63,734 bases of DNA from Planctomycetia bacterium (GCA_005772955.1 SXID01000006.1:1-63734); one strand, 5' to 3'. Positions 9,020 through 18,330 are shown, numbered from the stretch's first letter. Numbers and translations are program-made. The notes: generated by a model from the letters alone, not told the origin.

Positions 9020-10990
9020 ATGGATTTCATCGCCCAGGCGCGAACCGGGTTCGCCGGTATCGACGCCGATACCTCGCTCAAAGACAAAGCGCTCGCCAAC
9101 CTCCACACGTGGCTCACGCACGCGGACTTCGCTGCGTACCGCCCTCAACTCGAACACCTCTGCATGTCCGGGTCGTGGTCCGTTCTGCTCGACTCTTTCT
9201 ACCAGGTGATGCCATTCGGCACCGGCGGTCGCCGCGGCGCGGTCGGCATCGGCCCGAACCGCATGAACGTCTGGACGCTCGGCGCGAGCGTGCAGGGTCA
9301 CTGCGAATACCTCCGCCAGCGGTTCCCCGGCGCGACACCGCTCCGCGTGGTGCTCGCATTCGATGTCAGGCAGTTCGAGGACAAGCGGAAGGTCTACAAC
9401 CCCGCGCTCCCGAATCCCGTGTTGCACCTTTCGAGTCGCGAGTTCTGCCAGCACGCGGCCGGGGTATACGCGGCCAACGGCATCCAGACGGTAATTCTCC
9501 CGCCCGACAGCAAACGCTACGTCCCGACCCCGGAGTTGTCCTTTACCATCCGGTTCTTGCACGCGCACGGCGGTCTCAACATGACCGCCAGCCACAACCC
9601 GCCGGACGACAACGGGAGCAAGTTCTACGACGATCGCGGCAGCCAACTCGTGCCACCCGAAGACCAGTTGATGTCCGAGATGGTGGAACAGGTCGCGACG
9701 ATCAAGCACGTTGCTTTCGCGGACGCGGTGCGAGCCGGTAAGGTGCAGTTTCTCGACGAAGCCCCGCACCGCGCGTTCATCGAGATGTGCCGCAAGGAGA
9801 GCGTGCTCGGTTCGCCGAAAGCGGACGAGCTTCGCGTGGTGTTCACGCCGATGCACGGCTGCGGCGGGTTCTGCGCCGGCGAGGTGTTGGAAGCGCAAGG
9901 TTTCCGGCCAATCCCGGTGCCGGAACAGGCGACCCCGGACGGACAGTTCCCGAACGTCACCAAGACGCCGAACCCCGAAGTGCCCGAGTGCATGGACCGC
10001 GCCGAGCGAGTTGGGATCGAGCGCGGCGCGGACCTCATCATCTCCACGGACCCGGACGCGGACCGCATTGGGGGCATGGCGAACCGCTCGCCCGACGGCA
10101 AAGGCACATTCCGGTTCCTCACCGGGAACGAACTCGCGGCGCTGCTCACACATTTCAAACTTGCCCAACTCGCGCGATCAGGCTCGCTGCCCGCGGCGCC
10201 GATCGTCATCACCACCGAAGTGACCACGGGGCAGATCACACGCATCGGCCGGCAGTTCGGCGCGCAAGTGATTGCCGATTTGCTCGTGGGCTTCAAGTAC
10301 CACGCAGACGCGCTGTGGCAGATCGAATCCACGGGTCAATACGGCGACGTTCGCGGTTCACTGAGCGATTTCGTCATCGCGACCGAGGAAAGCCACGGCA
10401 TCATGGCGACGGCTGCCGTGCGCGACAAAGATTCCGCGGTCGCGGCGCTGCTGCTGGCCGAAGCCGCGTTGTACCAGAAGCGCCAGGGTCGAACGCTCGT
10501 GGATTACCTCGACGACCTGAACCGGCAGTTCGGCTATTTCCGCAACGAACTGCTGAACATCGTGCTGACCGGCCTGGAAGGGAGGCTCAACATGACGCGG
10601 ATGCTCGACGCGTTACGCCAGAACCCGCCGAACGCAATCGGCGGTCTACCGGTTGTTAGCTCCGAAGACTTGCAGGACGTGAACGGCCGGATGGGGCCGT
10701 TCAAGGGCGACACGGACAAGGCCGCGCGGAACTTCCTGATCTTCCGGCTCGCGGGCGACGGGATCGCGGCGAAGGTGTGCCTGCGCCCCAGCGGCACCGA
10801 ACCGAAGGCGAAGGCGTACATCGAAGTGTCGGGCCAACCGTGGAAGGCCGGCACGCCGCAGACCGCGTGGGACGCCGCTTGCACCGTGATCGACGTTCGC
10901 GTTCAACAACTCGCAACCGACTTCCTCACGCAGGCGCTCGCGACCATAGGCCAGGCCGCCGCACCCGGCGCGGACAAACTGAGCCGGTAA
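9020..10990 (+). CDS. Phosphoglucomutase/phosphomannomutase family protein
   Basis: 656-aa alpha-D-phosphohexomutase. Visible motifs are FGTGGRRGAVGIGPNRMN near the N-terminus, the catalytic phosphoserine loop MTASHNPPDDNG, the Mg-binding loop STDPDADRIGG, the sugar-binding ATEESHGIM, and the phosphate-binding loop RPSGTEPKAKAYIE. It interconverts hexose 1- and 6-phosphates; glucose versus mannose specificity cannot be read off. Slightly long for the family (~550-600). The ATG at 9020 has GAGGA 9 nt upstream; a TTG at 8996 is a weaker choice. It is divergent from mnmG, so 8832-9019 should hold both promoters. Confidence 0.92.
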   Translation: MDFIAQARTGFAGIDADTSLKDKALANLHTWLTHADFAAYRPQLEHLCMSGSWSVLLDSFYQVMPFGTGGRRGAVGIGPNRMNVWTLGASVQGHCEYLRQRFPGATPLRVVLAFDVRQFEDKRKVYNPALPNPVLHLSSREFCQHAAGVYAANGIQTVILPPDSKRYVPTPELSFTIRFLHAHGGLNMTASHNPPDDNGSKFYDDRGSQLVPPEDQLMSEMVEQVATIKHVAFADAVRAGKVQFLDEAPHRAFIEMCRKESVLGSPKADELRVVFTPMHGCGGFCAGEVLEAQGFRPIPVPEQATPDGQFPNVTKTPNPEVPECMDRAERVGIERGADLIISTDPDADRIGGMANRSPDGKGTFRFLTGNELAALLTHFKLAQLARSGSLPAAPIVITTEVTTGQITRIGRQFGAQVIADLLVGFKYHADALWQIESTGQYGDVRGSLSDFVIATEESHGIMATAAVRDKDSAVAALLLAEAALYQKRQGRTLVDYLDDLNRQFGYFRNELLNIVLTGLEGRLNMTRMLDALRQNPPNAIGGLPVVSSEDLQDVNGRMGPFKGDTDKAARNFLIFRLAGDGIAAKVCLRPSGTEPKAKAYIEVSGQPWKAGTPQTAWDAACTVIDVRVQQLATDFLTQALATIGQAAAPGADKLSR

Positions 10991-11081
10991 CACACTCGCC
11001 ATTCCCAAACCCACACGCAACTCCGCGCGGTCTGAGATGATCTTTGTTGGCGAGAGCAACGTATTGGAGTGGCGAACGCAC

Positions 11082-11128
11082 CGCGACCGCAAGGAGGCAG
11101 GAAAGCGAATCGCTCCCTTGCGGTCGCG
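11082..11128. terminator. Hairpin after phosphohexomutase gene
   Basis: CGCGACCGCAAGG pairs with CCTTGCGGTCGCG across a ~21-nt loop, about 90 nt after the mutase stop. It is probably the 3' end of that transcript, but no strong T-run follows. Confidence 0.55.
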
Positions 11129-11196
11129 TCGCGTTGAGACAAGCGGCTGATGTTTACAGCAGTGGGGTTCAACCCCTGTTCGAGTGAGGAACAGTG

Positions 11197-12141
11197 ATGG
11201 CCGAAGGAAAATGGGTCGCGGGGCTGACGCCCGGAATGCCAGTCGCGGAGGCGGCGATCGTCGTCCTCGCGGAGCGGTTCGCGGTGGTTCGGGAGTTCCT
11301 CCCCCTAGCGGCCGAACAGCCCGACGCAGGCGGCGACCACGTTCACCAACTGCGTGTCGGCACGCGCCGTGCCGGTGCCGCACTGCAAGTGTTCGCGAAC
11401 GTGTTCCCACGTAAGCACCTGAGGGCGACGAAACGCACACTCCGCACACTCCGCAAGGCCGCAGGCGACGCGCGTGACTGGGACGTGATCCTGGCTGCGC
11501 TGCCGACCGCGAAAGCGTTCACCGCCTCGCCCGCGAAACCCGCGCTCGACTTCCTGTTGGGATACGCATTCGGGGAGCGCGCTGTGGCGCAGGAGCGACT
11601 CGTTGCAGCGACAGCCGAGGCTGGACCACTGTTCGCGAAGCAGAGCGAAGAATTGCCCAATCGCGCCCGCGCAGCAGGGGGAACCGACGCGCCCGCGAAC
11701 TTCGGCGTGCTCGCGGGTCAGCAACTCGGCTCGCTGTTCCGCGCCCTCACCGCAGGGGCGGAAGCGAACCCCACCGAACCCGCTGCGATGCACGCGTTGC
11801 GAATCACCGCGAAGCAACTCCGCTACGCGATCGAGATCTTCGCGGACTGCTTTCCGCCGTTATTGAAGGAGAACATCTACCCGTCCGTCGAACACGTGCA
11901 GGAGTTACTCGGCGAGGTGCAGGACGCGACCGTTGGCACGGAGCGCCTCGCAGGCATCCGCGCGCGTGTGGGCGCGGTGATGCCGAAACAGCTCACGCGA
12001 GTGAAGAAGGGCATCGACGGCCTCGCGGCCTCGTTCCGCGCAAAGGTTCCCGCCGGCAAGAAGACGTTCGCAAAGTGGCGCACGGAGTGGTTAGAACTGA
12101 TGACGGCGCTGAAACTCGAAGTGTTGGCGAGTACGGTGTGA
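11197..12141 (+). CDS. CHAD domain protein
   Basis: 314 aa, alpha-helical CHAD domain. The two conserved histidine-containing helices are visible: HVHQLRVGTRRAGAALQVF (~residue 49) and MHALRITAKQLRYAIEIF (~200). Arg/Lys-rich helices lie between them (ATKRTLRTLRKAAGDARDWD). CHAD domains bind polyphosphate and often accompany CYTH phosphatases or polyphosphate granules; no CYTH gene is in the window. The ATG at 11197 is preferred over the GTG 3 nt before it because GAGGA lies 6 nt upstream. Confidence 0.88.
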   Translation: MAEGKWVAGLTPGMPVAEAAIVVLAERFAVVREFLPLAAEQPDAGGDHVHQLRVGTRRAGAALQVFANVFPRKHLRATKRTLRTLRKAAGDARDWDVILAALPTAKAFTASPAKPALDFLLGYAFGERAVAQERLVAATAEAGPLFAKQSEELPNRARAAGGTDAPANFGVLAGQQLGSLFRALTAGAEANPTEPAAMHALRITAKQLRYAIEIFADCFPPLLKENIYPSVEHVQELLGEVQDATVGTERLAGIRARVGAVMPKQLTRVKKGIDGLAASFRAKVPAGKKTFAKWRTEWLELMTALKLEVLASTV

Positions 12142-12143
12142 GC

Positions 12144-12181
12144 GAAGGAGCCACTTGAGGCTTCGCGAGCGGCTCCCTTCC
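12144..12181. terminator. Hairpin between convergent CHAD and GT-C genes
   Basis: GAAGGAGCC pairs with GGCTCCCTTC around an inner CTTGAGGCTTCGCGAG word. It serves the ends of two convergent genes. The inner word belongs to the GCCGCTTGCGGCTTCGC repeat family also seen at 39127, 62612 and inside recO. Confidence 0.6.
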
Positions 12182-12209
12182 TTCTTGGAAAAGGGAGTTG
12201 GGTTCTTTC

Positions 12210-13910
12210 CTACCGCATCACCCAGTCGCGCGTGAGCCGGTATACGCGGACGCGCAACCGCGGCGAATCGCGCCCGCTCACGGGGTCGATGCCGCCGTAG
12301 AAGTTCGGCACCGTCCTCGCCGAGAGCCAGTCGTCCCACACCACTTCCCCGACCGCGTCCGCATTCCAGGGGTGCGGGTGTGCCACGTTGAAGCCGGCGT
12401 AAGGCCGCGGGAAGCCGTCGCCCTCCGGGTAAACGGGCAGCACGATGTAATCGCCTGCCCGCGCGACAGTCTGCTTCGCGATCAGCGGCTTGAGCCCTTC
12501 GCGCTCGCAGTAGTACTGAAAGCCCCAGTGTCCGACGTACCACACGGTCGCGCTCGCCGGCCGATCGCGAGTGAACTCGACCGCACCGCGCGCACACACT
12601 TTCTCCGGGTACGCATCGAGCGTATCGAACGCGGCAATCAAAACGCCCGTGCCGATTCCGACCGCGAACACCCATCGCGCGGGCTTGCGTTCTGGGCAGG
12701 CGCGGTTGATTCGGCTCACCGCGCGTGCCGCGAGCAACCCCATCACGAGCGTTAACCCGATCACGCGCCGAGCCGCGGGGAACGGTGTCAGACCGAGAGC
12801 CGCGACCACTTCGATGACAACCCAACCGACCACGAACAGCGAAGTGTTATTCGCACGAAGACTCAGACCTTTCCGCACGCGAATGAGCATCACGCACGCG
12901 CACGCCGCGACCGCGACGACCCACACCGCACCGCCGACCGACCAGAACACGCTCACGGCCGAAACATCGGGGTTCGGCATCGTCCAGCGCCGTGGGAGCG
13001 TTGCGACGAGTACGAACCCGACGCACCACACCACCGCGACACCCACGAGCCAGCGCCGCGTGACGCGCAGCGCCGCCCCCGCGAGCAACCCTGCGCCGAC
13101 CGCGAGACAGCCCAGATAGCCCGCGAGCGGGCCGAGCAGATCGAACTTGCCGGACGCGAACACACGCAACCCGCCGCTACCCGACGAACCGGCGTGGAAC
13201 GCGAAGTGCGATTGCCCGTATTTCTGCACGAGCAGCAACTCCCAGCCCACGAAAACCGCGACGCACAACCCCACCGCGAGCGCCGCGAGCGCGAACCGCC
13301 GGTGTGTGAGGCCGTACCAGGCAATCACCGCCGGCGCAACGAACGCGCTGTACTTCGTCTGCATCGCCAGCCCCGCGACGATCCCCGCGAACGCGGCGAG
13401 CCACCACCGACGTGCGGCGCGAATGAACAATTCCACCGACGCGAGCGCGAGCGCAACGGCCGGCACGTCGAGCATCAGGTTCACGGTCGGTAGCACCGCG
13501 GGCGAAAGTATCAACAACAGCAGTACACGCGATTCCATGCCGCGCGCGAACCGGACCAGTAGCGAGTGCAGGGCCCACGCGAGCAGCCATACGAACGGAA
13601 ACAGCCACAACTTGAGTAACGCGACATGTTCCCCGAATAACCTCATGCCGAGCGCGAGCCAGTACGGGACGACCGGCGGGCACAGCACCGCCATCGCGGG
13701 TTCCGGTTGATCCCACCAGAAGAGCGCGAATCCGTAGGGGTCGACGGGGTTCGACGCGATCTGCCTCGCGAAGAGCAGGTACGCGGTATCGTCCACCGTG
13801 ACCGGCTTCGCGGCGTTCGCCACTGTGACCAGCACGGCCAACCAAACGGTGAGCGGGGGGCGGAAGCCCCCTGATGATTTCGAAAGTGGATCGAGATTCA
13901 AGGTTCTCAT
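12210..13910 (-). CDS. Polytopic GT-C type glycosyltransferase-like membrane protein
   Basis: 566 aa with about ten hydrophobic segments. An acidic first-loop motif (VDDTAYLLFARQIASNP) follows the first membrane helix, as in GT39/ArnT-like lipid-linked sugar transferases. The C-terminal ~130 residues are soluble (VWYVGHWGFQYYCEREGL). It probably acts at the membrane outer face with a polyprenyl-phosphate sugar donor; donor and acceptor cannot be predicted. The ATG at 13910 is preferred; the frame is open to 14102 but that would overlap the divergent lipB start. No clear Shine-Dalgarno is seen. Confidence 0.75.
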   Translation of the reverse strand: MRTLNLDPLSKSSGGFRPPLTVWLAVLVTVANAAKPVTVDDTAYLLFARQIASNPVDPYGFALFWWDQPEPAMAVLCPPVVPYWLALGMRLFGEHVALLKLWLFPFVWLLAWALHSLLVRFARGMESRVLLLLILSPAVLPTVNLMLDVPAVALALASVELFIRAARRWWLAAFAGIVAGLAMQTKYSAFVAPAVIAWYGLTHRRFALAALAVGLCVAVFVGWELLLVQKYGQSHFAFHAGSSGSGGLRVFASGKFDLLGPLAGYLGCLAVGAGLLAGAALRVTRRWLVGVAVVWCVGFVLVATLPRRWTMPNPDVSAVSVFWSVGGAVWVVAVAACACVMLIRVRKGLSLRANNTSLFVVGWVVIEVVAALGLTPFPAARRVIGLTLVMGLLAARAVSRINRACPERKPARWVFAVGIGTGVLIAAFDTLDAYPEKVCARGAVEFTRDRPASATVWYVGHWGFQYYCEREGLKPLIAKQTVARAGDYIVLPVYPEGDGFPRPYAGFNVAHPHPWNADAVGEVVWDDWLSARTVPNFYGGIDPVSGRDSPRLRVRVYRLTRDWVMR

Positions 13911-14016
13911 CAGGAGGCTTACTCTTCCCGCTCGCCTTCGGACACTTCGTCTGGGTGAAGTCGCGTGCGGGTGGTAAACTACCAGTGTCGGTAGCGATTT
14001 CCACGCCGAGACATTT

Positions 14017-14763
14017 GTGGTGACTGAAAGACAGGCACAACCTGAGTTCGTCTCCGATCGCCCGCTGTCGGCGTATCTGCTCGGCTCGCTCGACTTCGAC
14101 ACGCTCCTCGCGCTTCAGCGGCGGCTCGTCTACGACACCGCCGGCGACCGCGACAGCGCATCGCTGATCCTCTGCGAACACCCTTCTGGAATCACAGTTG
14201 GCCGCGAAGGAAGCGCGGTACACATCCGCCCTAACACCCCAGCACTCACCGCGCGAGACTGGCCGGTGCGGTGGGTGAGTCGCGGCGGCGGCGTGATGTT
14301 GCACCAGCCGGGGCAGGTGGCGTGCTACCCGGTGTTCCCGCTCGACACGCTGAACCTCACCGCGGGCCGCTACATTGCCGAGCTGCAAGCGGTCGCACTC
14401 GATTTGTGCCGCGAGTTCAGCGTCGAAGCCATCCCCGACCCCGAACGGCCTGGCGTCCGCGCGAACAGCCGGCGCATCGTGCACGTCGGCGTCGCGGTTC
14501 ACAACTACGTCAGTTGCTTCGGGCTCGTGATTAACGTGAACCCCGACCTCAGCCTGTTCCGGGAAGTGCGGTGCGACGGCGACCCCGCACCGATGACCTC
14601 ACTCCAGCGAGAAAGCCCGCTACGCGTGCGCGTGACCACTGTACGTCAGAAACTGCTGGAACTGATCACAGGCCGGTTCGGGTTCGCCCGCGTTTCCGTC
14701 TTCCACAACTACCCTGCGGCCCTACCGCGACCGACACCACATGCACTCCCTCACGCTTCTTGA
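14017..14763 (+). CDS. lipB: LipB-family octanoyltransferase with altered active site
   Basis: 248 aa. Family motifs: SRGGGVMLHQPGQVACYPV (family RGGxxxHGPGQ), then RRIVHVGVAVHNYVSCFGL and INVNPDLSLF. LipB moves octanoate from acyl carrier protein to lipoyl domains through a Cys/Lys dyad. The Cys appears retained (Cys 186, VRCDGDP) but the Lys of the family KKI motif is Arg here (Arg 153), and the His of the FHG motif is Phe (Phe 168). It overlaps lipA by 23 nt, which supports a lipoate role. GTG start at 14017 (or 14020); there is no nearby ATG. It could have reduced or altered transferase activity. Confidence 0.8.
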   Translation: MVTERQAQPEFVSDRPLSAYLLGSLDFDTLLALQRRLVYDTAGDRDSASLILCEHPSGITVGREGSAVHIRPNTPALTARDWPVRWVSRGGGVMLHQPGQVACYPVFPLDTLNLTAGRYIAELQAVALDLCREFSVEAIPDPERPGVRANSRRIVHVGVAVHNYVSCFGLVINVNPDLSLFREVRCDGDPAPMTSLQRESPLRVRVTTVRQKLLELITGRFGFARVSVFHNYPAALPRPTPHALPHAS

Positions 14764-15694
14764 GAAACCGGACCAGCCCACGTCGCATCCGCGCACGGGA
14801 GGCCGGCTTCCTACGTGGCTGAAACGCCCGCTCCCAGCCGGGAACGGGAATAACTTCACCGCGCACCTGATCGAAGACCTCAAACTCGAAACGGTATGCG
14901 AGAGTGCGCGCTGCCCAAACCGCCCGGAATGCTGGTCACGCCGCACCGCCACGTTCATGGTGATGGGCAATCTCTGTACGCGCACGTGCAGCTTCTGCTC
15001 GGTCCCCAAAGGCGCGCCCGAACACCTCGAGACTGACGAACCGGCCCGCTTAGCCGAAGCCGCCGTTCGCCTGGGACTGAAGCACGTCGTGATTACTTCT
15101 GTGACGCGAGACGACCTTCCCGATGGCGGCGCGGATCACTTCGCGCGCTGCATCGCGGCCGTGCGAGAGCGAATGCCGCACGCCGCAGTCGAAGTGTTGA
15201 CACCGGATTTTCTCGGCGACACAAACGCCATTGACCGCGTGACGGACGCGCACCCCGAAGTGTTCAACCACAACCTCGAAACGGTTCCACGCCTGCACCG
15301 CGTCGTCCGCGGGCGCGCTCTGTACCACCGCAGTCTCGCACTGCTCGAACGCGTGAAGTGCAAGGCGCCGCACATCGTGACAAAAGCCGGGTTGATGCTC
15401 GGCATCGGCGAAACGATCGATGAACTCTTCGATGTGCTGGCCGATCTGCGCGCGATCAAGTGTGACGTGCTCACGCTCGGACAATACCTCGCGCCGACCG
15501 CGCGTCACATTCCCGTCGCGAGATTCGTTCCGCCGGCAGAATTCGATTCGCTGGCCGCGACCGCGCGGCTGTTGGGCTTCAAGCAGGTTGTCGCGGGGCC
15601 ATACGTACGGTCCAGTTATCACGCTGACGACATGGTCCCCTTGCGAGACTTGGCCCGTGAAGGAATCCCGGCGAGTACCGATTCTCCTACCTGA
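14741..15694 (+). CDS. lipA: Lipoyl synthase
   Basis: 317-aa radical SAM enzyme that inserts two sulfurs into protein-bound octanoyl groups. The auxiliary cluster cysteines (Cys 53, 58, 64 in CESARCPNRPEC) and the radical SAM CxxxCxxC (Cys 79, 83, 86 in CTRTCSFC) are present. So are the family segments HVVITSVTRDDLPDGGADHF, VFNHNLETV, KAGLMLGIGE and the C-terminal RSSYHADD, whose serine ligates the auxiliary cluster. It is translationally coupled to lipB (overlap) and overlaps the next small gene. Confidence 0.96.
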   Translation: MHSLTLLEKPDQPTSHPRTGGRLPTWLKRPLPAGNGNNFTAHLIEDLKLETVCESARCPNRPECWSRRTATFMVMGNLCTRTCSFCSVPKGAPEHLETDEPARLAEAAVRLGLKHVVITSVTRDDLPDGGADHFARCIAAVRERMPHAAVEVLTPDFLGDTNAIDRVTDAHPEVFNHNLETVPRLHRVVRGRALYHRSLALLERVKCKAPHIVTKAGLMLGIGETIDELFDVLADLRAIKCDVLTLGQYLAPTARHIPVARFVPPAEFDSLAATARLLGFKQVVAGPYVRSSYHADDMVPLRDLAREGIPASTDSPT

Positions 15695-15902
15695 TCTCGG
15701 TTCGCCTCGCGTGGTGTTCAGCCTGTGGTACGTGCAGGCTGGCGACCGCGTGACGGAGGGCGACCGCGTCGCGGAGGTGCTCATCCCCGGCGCGACCTTC
15801 GACGTGCCCGCGCCGGTGAGCGGCACGCTCGCGGAGCGCAACGTACAGCCCAACAACCCACTCACACCCGGCACGGTGCTGGGAGTGATTCAGGAAAGAT
15901 GA
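15657..15902 (+). CDS. Small lipoyl/biotinyl-like domain protein lacking the modified lysine
   Basis: 81 aa, GTG start inside the end of lipA (38-nt overlap). It reads as one biotinyl/lipoyl hammerhead domain: VPILLPDLGSPRVVFSLWYV, GDRVTEGDRVAEV, then FDVPAPVSGTLAERNV and PLTPGTVLGVI. At the tight turn where lipoyl domains have ETDKA, this protein has LIPGATFDV, so the lysine that would be lipoylated is missing. Its place directly after lipB and lipA suggests a lipoate-related role, possibly as a non-modified carrier-like or regulatory partner (inference). Confidence 0.7.
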   Translation: MKESRRVPILLPDLGSPRVVFSLWYVQAGDRVTEGDRVAEVLIPGATFDVPAPVSGTLAERNVQPNNPLTPGTVLGVIQER

Positions 15903-15913
15903 GTCTCGAGTCT

Positions 15914-15984
15914 CGTGTCACAAGTCCGCAAGTCGAAAGACAGCGATCAGACTTTCAACTTGTGACTTGCAGACTTGTGACTTG
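15914..15984. repeat. Family C palindrome, copy 1
   Basis: GTCACAAGTCCGCAAGTCGA on the left is imperfectly complementary to TTTCAACTTGTGACTTGCAG and following bases on the right. The same words recur at 21336-21392. It lies between the lipoyl-like gene and tmk, 14 nt from the tmk start. Confidence 0.85.
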
Positions 15985-15997
15985 AAATTGGTGAGTC

Positions 15998-16639
15998 ATG
16001 CCGCGACCCGTGTTCCTCTCGCTCGACGGTCTGGATGGCACCGGCAAATCGACCCAATGTCGGTTGCTGGTGGAGTGGCTCACCTCGCAAAAGATTCCCG
16101 TCACGCAATGCAACGACCCCGGCGGCACCGCGCTCGGGCAGGAACTCCGCAAGCTCCTCCTCTTCGGCCGCGAACACCGCATCGCGACCACCACCGAAGC
16201 GCTGCTGTTCATGGCGTCGCGCGCGCAGTTGGTGGAAGAAGTGATCCGCCCGGCCCTCGCTCGCGGCGAAGTGGTCGTGTCGGACCGTTTCCTGCTCGCG
16301 AACGTGGTGTATCAGGGTCACGCGGGCGGGTTGAGTGCTGACGAACTCTGGAAAATCGGTGCGTTCGCAACCGGTGGCCTCGAACCCGACCTTACACTCG
16401 TCTTCGATCTGCCGCCCGACATTGCAGTAGCCCGGAGGAACCGCGAAGCTGATCGTATGGAGGAACGCGGCAACGCTTACTTCACGCGAGTCAGCACCGG
16501 CTTCCGGTACGAGGCCGGGATGCGCGCCGCGAAGTGCCGGCTCATCGACGCCACTCCCGACGCCGACGCGGTGCAGAAGGTGGTTCGGCGTGAGGTGAGC
16601 CAGTTGTTGAGCAATCAAGGGTGGAACGTACAGGAGTAG
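15998..16639 (+). CDS. tmk: Thymidylate kinase
   Basis: 213 aa, phosphorylates dTMP to dTDP. The P-loop is DGLDGTGKST (residues 10-19), the DR motif SDRFLLANVVYQG, and the lid RRNREADRMEERG; VFDLPPDIAVARR precedes the lid. Length matches the family. It is followed 15 nt later by the DNA polymerase III delta' gene, a common tmk-holB pairing. The ATG at 15998 follows a weak GGTGAG. Confidence 0.95.
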   Translation: MPRPVFLSLDGLDGTGKSTQCRLLVEWLTSQKIPVTQCNDPGGTALGQELRKLLLFGREHRIATTTEALLFMASRAQLVEEVIRPALARGEVVVSDRFLLANVVYQGHAGGLSADELWKIGAFATGGLEPDLTLVFDLPPDIAVARRNREADRMEERGNAYFTRVSTGFRYEAGMRAAKCRLIDATPDADAVQKVVRREVSQLLSNQGWNVQE

Positions 16640-16654
16640 GCGAAGGGAACTCGC

Positions 16655-17665
16655 ATGTCGTGGGATTGCATTCGCGGGCAGGACGCGGCCCGGAACACGT
16701 TTGTCGCCGCAGTCGCGGCCGGGCGGCTCGCGCACTCGTACCTGCTCGTCGGGCCGGACGGCGTCGGCAAGCGCCTGTTTGCTCACGAACTCGCGAAGGC
16801 GTTCCTGTGCGAGAAGCCGCCGGCGACACTCACCGCGTGCGACCGGTGCCCCGCGTGCGCGCAGGTCAAAGTCGGCACGCACCCGGACCTGCTCTTCCTC
16901 CGGACTCCGACCGACAAGCACGAGCTACCTGTCGATGACATGCGCGCGTTCTGTGCGCAGGTTTCGCTCAAGCCCACACGCGGCCCACGCAAGATCGGTA
17001 TCGTCGAAGACGCTGACGACTTTAACGGGTCGTCGGCAAACTCGTTCCTCAAGACACTCGAAGAACCACCGCCGGGCGCGCTGTTGTTGCTCATCGCGAC
17101 CACCACCGACCGCCAACTCCCGACGATCCTGTCGCGTTGTCAGATCGTGAGGTTCGCACCGCTCTCGCCCTCCGATCTGAAAGCGGTTCTCGCGACGCAA
17201 GGCATCGACGACCCCGCGAAGCGTGACCGACTCGCACGGCTCGGCAGCGGCAGCGTGTCGCGCACGCTCGCCCTCGACGACGATTCCATCTGGGAAGTGC
17301 GGCAGAGGTTGGTCGAGGGGTTAACGTCGCTGCGACCGCAGTTTCAGGCGCTCACGGAGGTGTGGAGCAAGTTTCACGAGGACGCGGGCAAGGAAACCAG
17401 GCCACAGCGGTTACGGGCATCGCTGGTACTTCAGTTCTTGGTCGAAGCGGTTCAGCATGCGTTGAAGTTCTCGCTTGGCGCAACCGTAAGCGACCTCGAC
17501 GCGGCCGAGGCCGCGCAGTTGAAGTCGTTCGCTGGTCGTGTGGGAACCGACGGCTTGATGGAGTTGCTTGACAAGTTTGTTGAAGCGGACTTCCACGTCG
17601 AGCGCCGCGTGCAACTCATCCTGGTCGTGGAATCCGTGCTGGCGAAGTTCCCACGCGAGAAGTAA
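16655..17665 (+). CDS. holB: DNA polymerase III delta' subunit
   Basis: 336 aa, clamp-loader AAA+ subunit. Walker A is GPDGVGKR (33-40). A zinc-module cysteine set is present (Cys 52, 62, 65, 68; CDRCPAC), followed by VEDADDFN, the NSFLKTLEEPP segment and the SRC motif (LSRCQIVRFAPL). The C-terminal collar domain is weakly conserved, as usual. It sits directly after tmk on the same strand. It converges on pdxH with a 26-nt gap. Confidence 0.92.
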   Translation: MSWDCIRGQDAARNTFVAAVAAGRLAHSYLLVGPDGVGKRLFAHELAKAFLCEKPPATLTACDRCPACAQVKVGTHPDLLFLRTPTDKHELPVDDMRAFCAQVSLKPTRGPRKIGIVEDADDFNGSSANSFLKTLEEPPPGALLLLIATTTDRQLPTILSRCQIVRFAPLSPSDLKAVLATQGIDDPAKRDRLARLGSGSVSRTLALDDDSIWEVRQRLVEGLTSLRPQFQALTEVWSKFHEDAGKETRPQRLRASLVLQFLVEAVQHALKFSLGATVSDLDAAEAAQLKSFAGRVGTDGLMELLDKFVEADFHVERRVQLILVVESVLAKFPREK

Positions 17666-17691
17666 CCCAAGACAGCATGCAGATTGGCGCG

Positions 17692-18330
17692 TTACGGGGC
17701 CAATCGCTCTCTCTTCCAGTTTCCCACCGTTCGCGTGAACCTGATGCGGTCGTGCAGCCGACTGGGTCGCCCCTGCCAGTACTCGATCACCGCGGGCAGC
17801 ACGCGATAACCGCCCCAGTTCGGCGGGCGCGGCGGATTCCCGTCCGGGAACTTCAGCATCAGTTCCGCGTGCGCCTTCTCCAGCACCTCGCGGCCCGCGA
17901 TCACGGCACTTTGCGGCGAAGCCCACGCACCGAGGCGACTGCCGAGCGGGCGTTTCACGTAGTATTCGTCAGACTCCGCCGGTGTCACGACCTCGACCGT
18001 GCCCTCGACGCGGACCTGCCGTTCGAGTGGGTGCCAGAGGAAGACCAGCGCGACCTTCGGGTTCGCTTCCATCTCCGCTCCCTTGCGGCTGTCGTAGTTC
18101 GTGAAGAACGTGAACCCGCGATCATCGAGCGCCTTCAGTAGCACCGCCCGCGCCGATGGTTGGCCATCGGCGCCGACGGTCGCGAGAATCATCGCGTTCG
18201 GGTCGGTCATCTCGGCGTTCACCGCCTGCGCGAACCAGTGGTGGAACAGCGCGAACGGGTCGGTGCCGGCGTCGGCTTCCGACAGTCCCCCGGCGGAGTA
18301 CTCCTTGCGCAGATCGGCCAAACTGTTCAT
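17692..18330 (-). CDS. pdxH: Pyridoxamine 5'-phosphate oxidase
   Basis: 212 aa. FMN enzyme that oxidises pyridoxamine- or pyridoxine-5'-phosphate to pyridoxal 5'-phosphate. Conserved segments: [103 protein letters not shown] and the C-terminal ERLAP. The ATG at 18330 gives the family length and has GGTGAG 7 nt upstream; an in-frame ATG at 18396 would add 22 residues. Confidence 0.95.
   Translation of the reverse strand: MNSLADLRKEYSAGGLSEADAGTDPFALFHHWFAQAVNAEMTDPNAMILATVGADGQPSARAVLLKALDDRGFTFFTNYDSRKGAEMEANPKVALVFLWHPLERQVRVEGTVEVVTPAESDEYYVKRPLGSRLGAWASPQSAVIAGREVLEKAHAELMLKFPDGNPPRPPNWGGYRVLPAVIEYWQGRPSRLHDRIRFTRTVGNWKRERLAP

Noticed and set aside
9002-10168. Minus-strand frame of 388 codons opposite the phosphohexomutase
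   Set aside because: The mutase carries all catalytic motifs on the plus strand; the minus frame has none.
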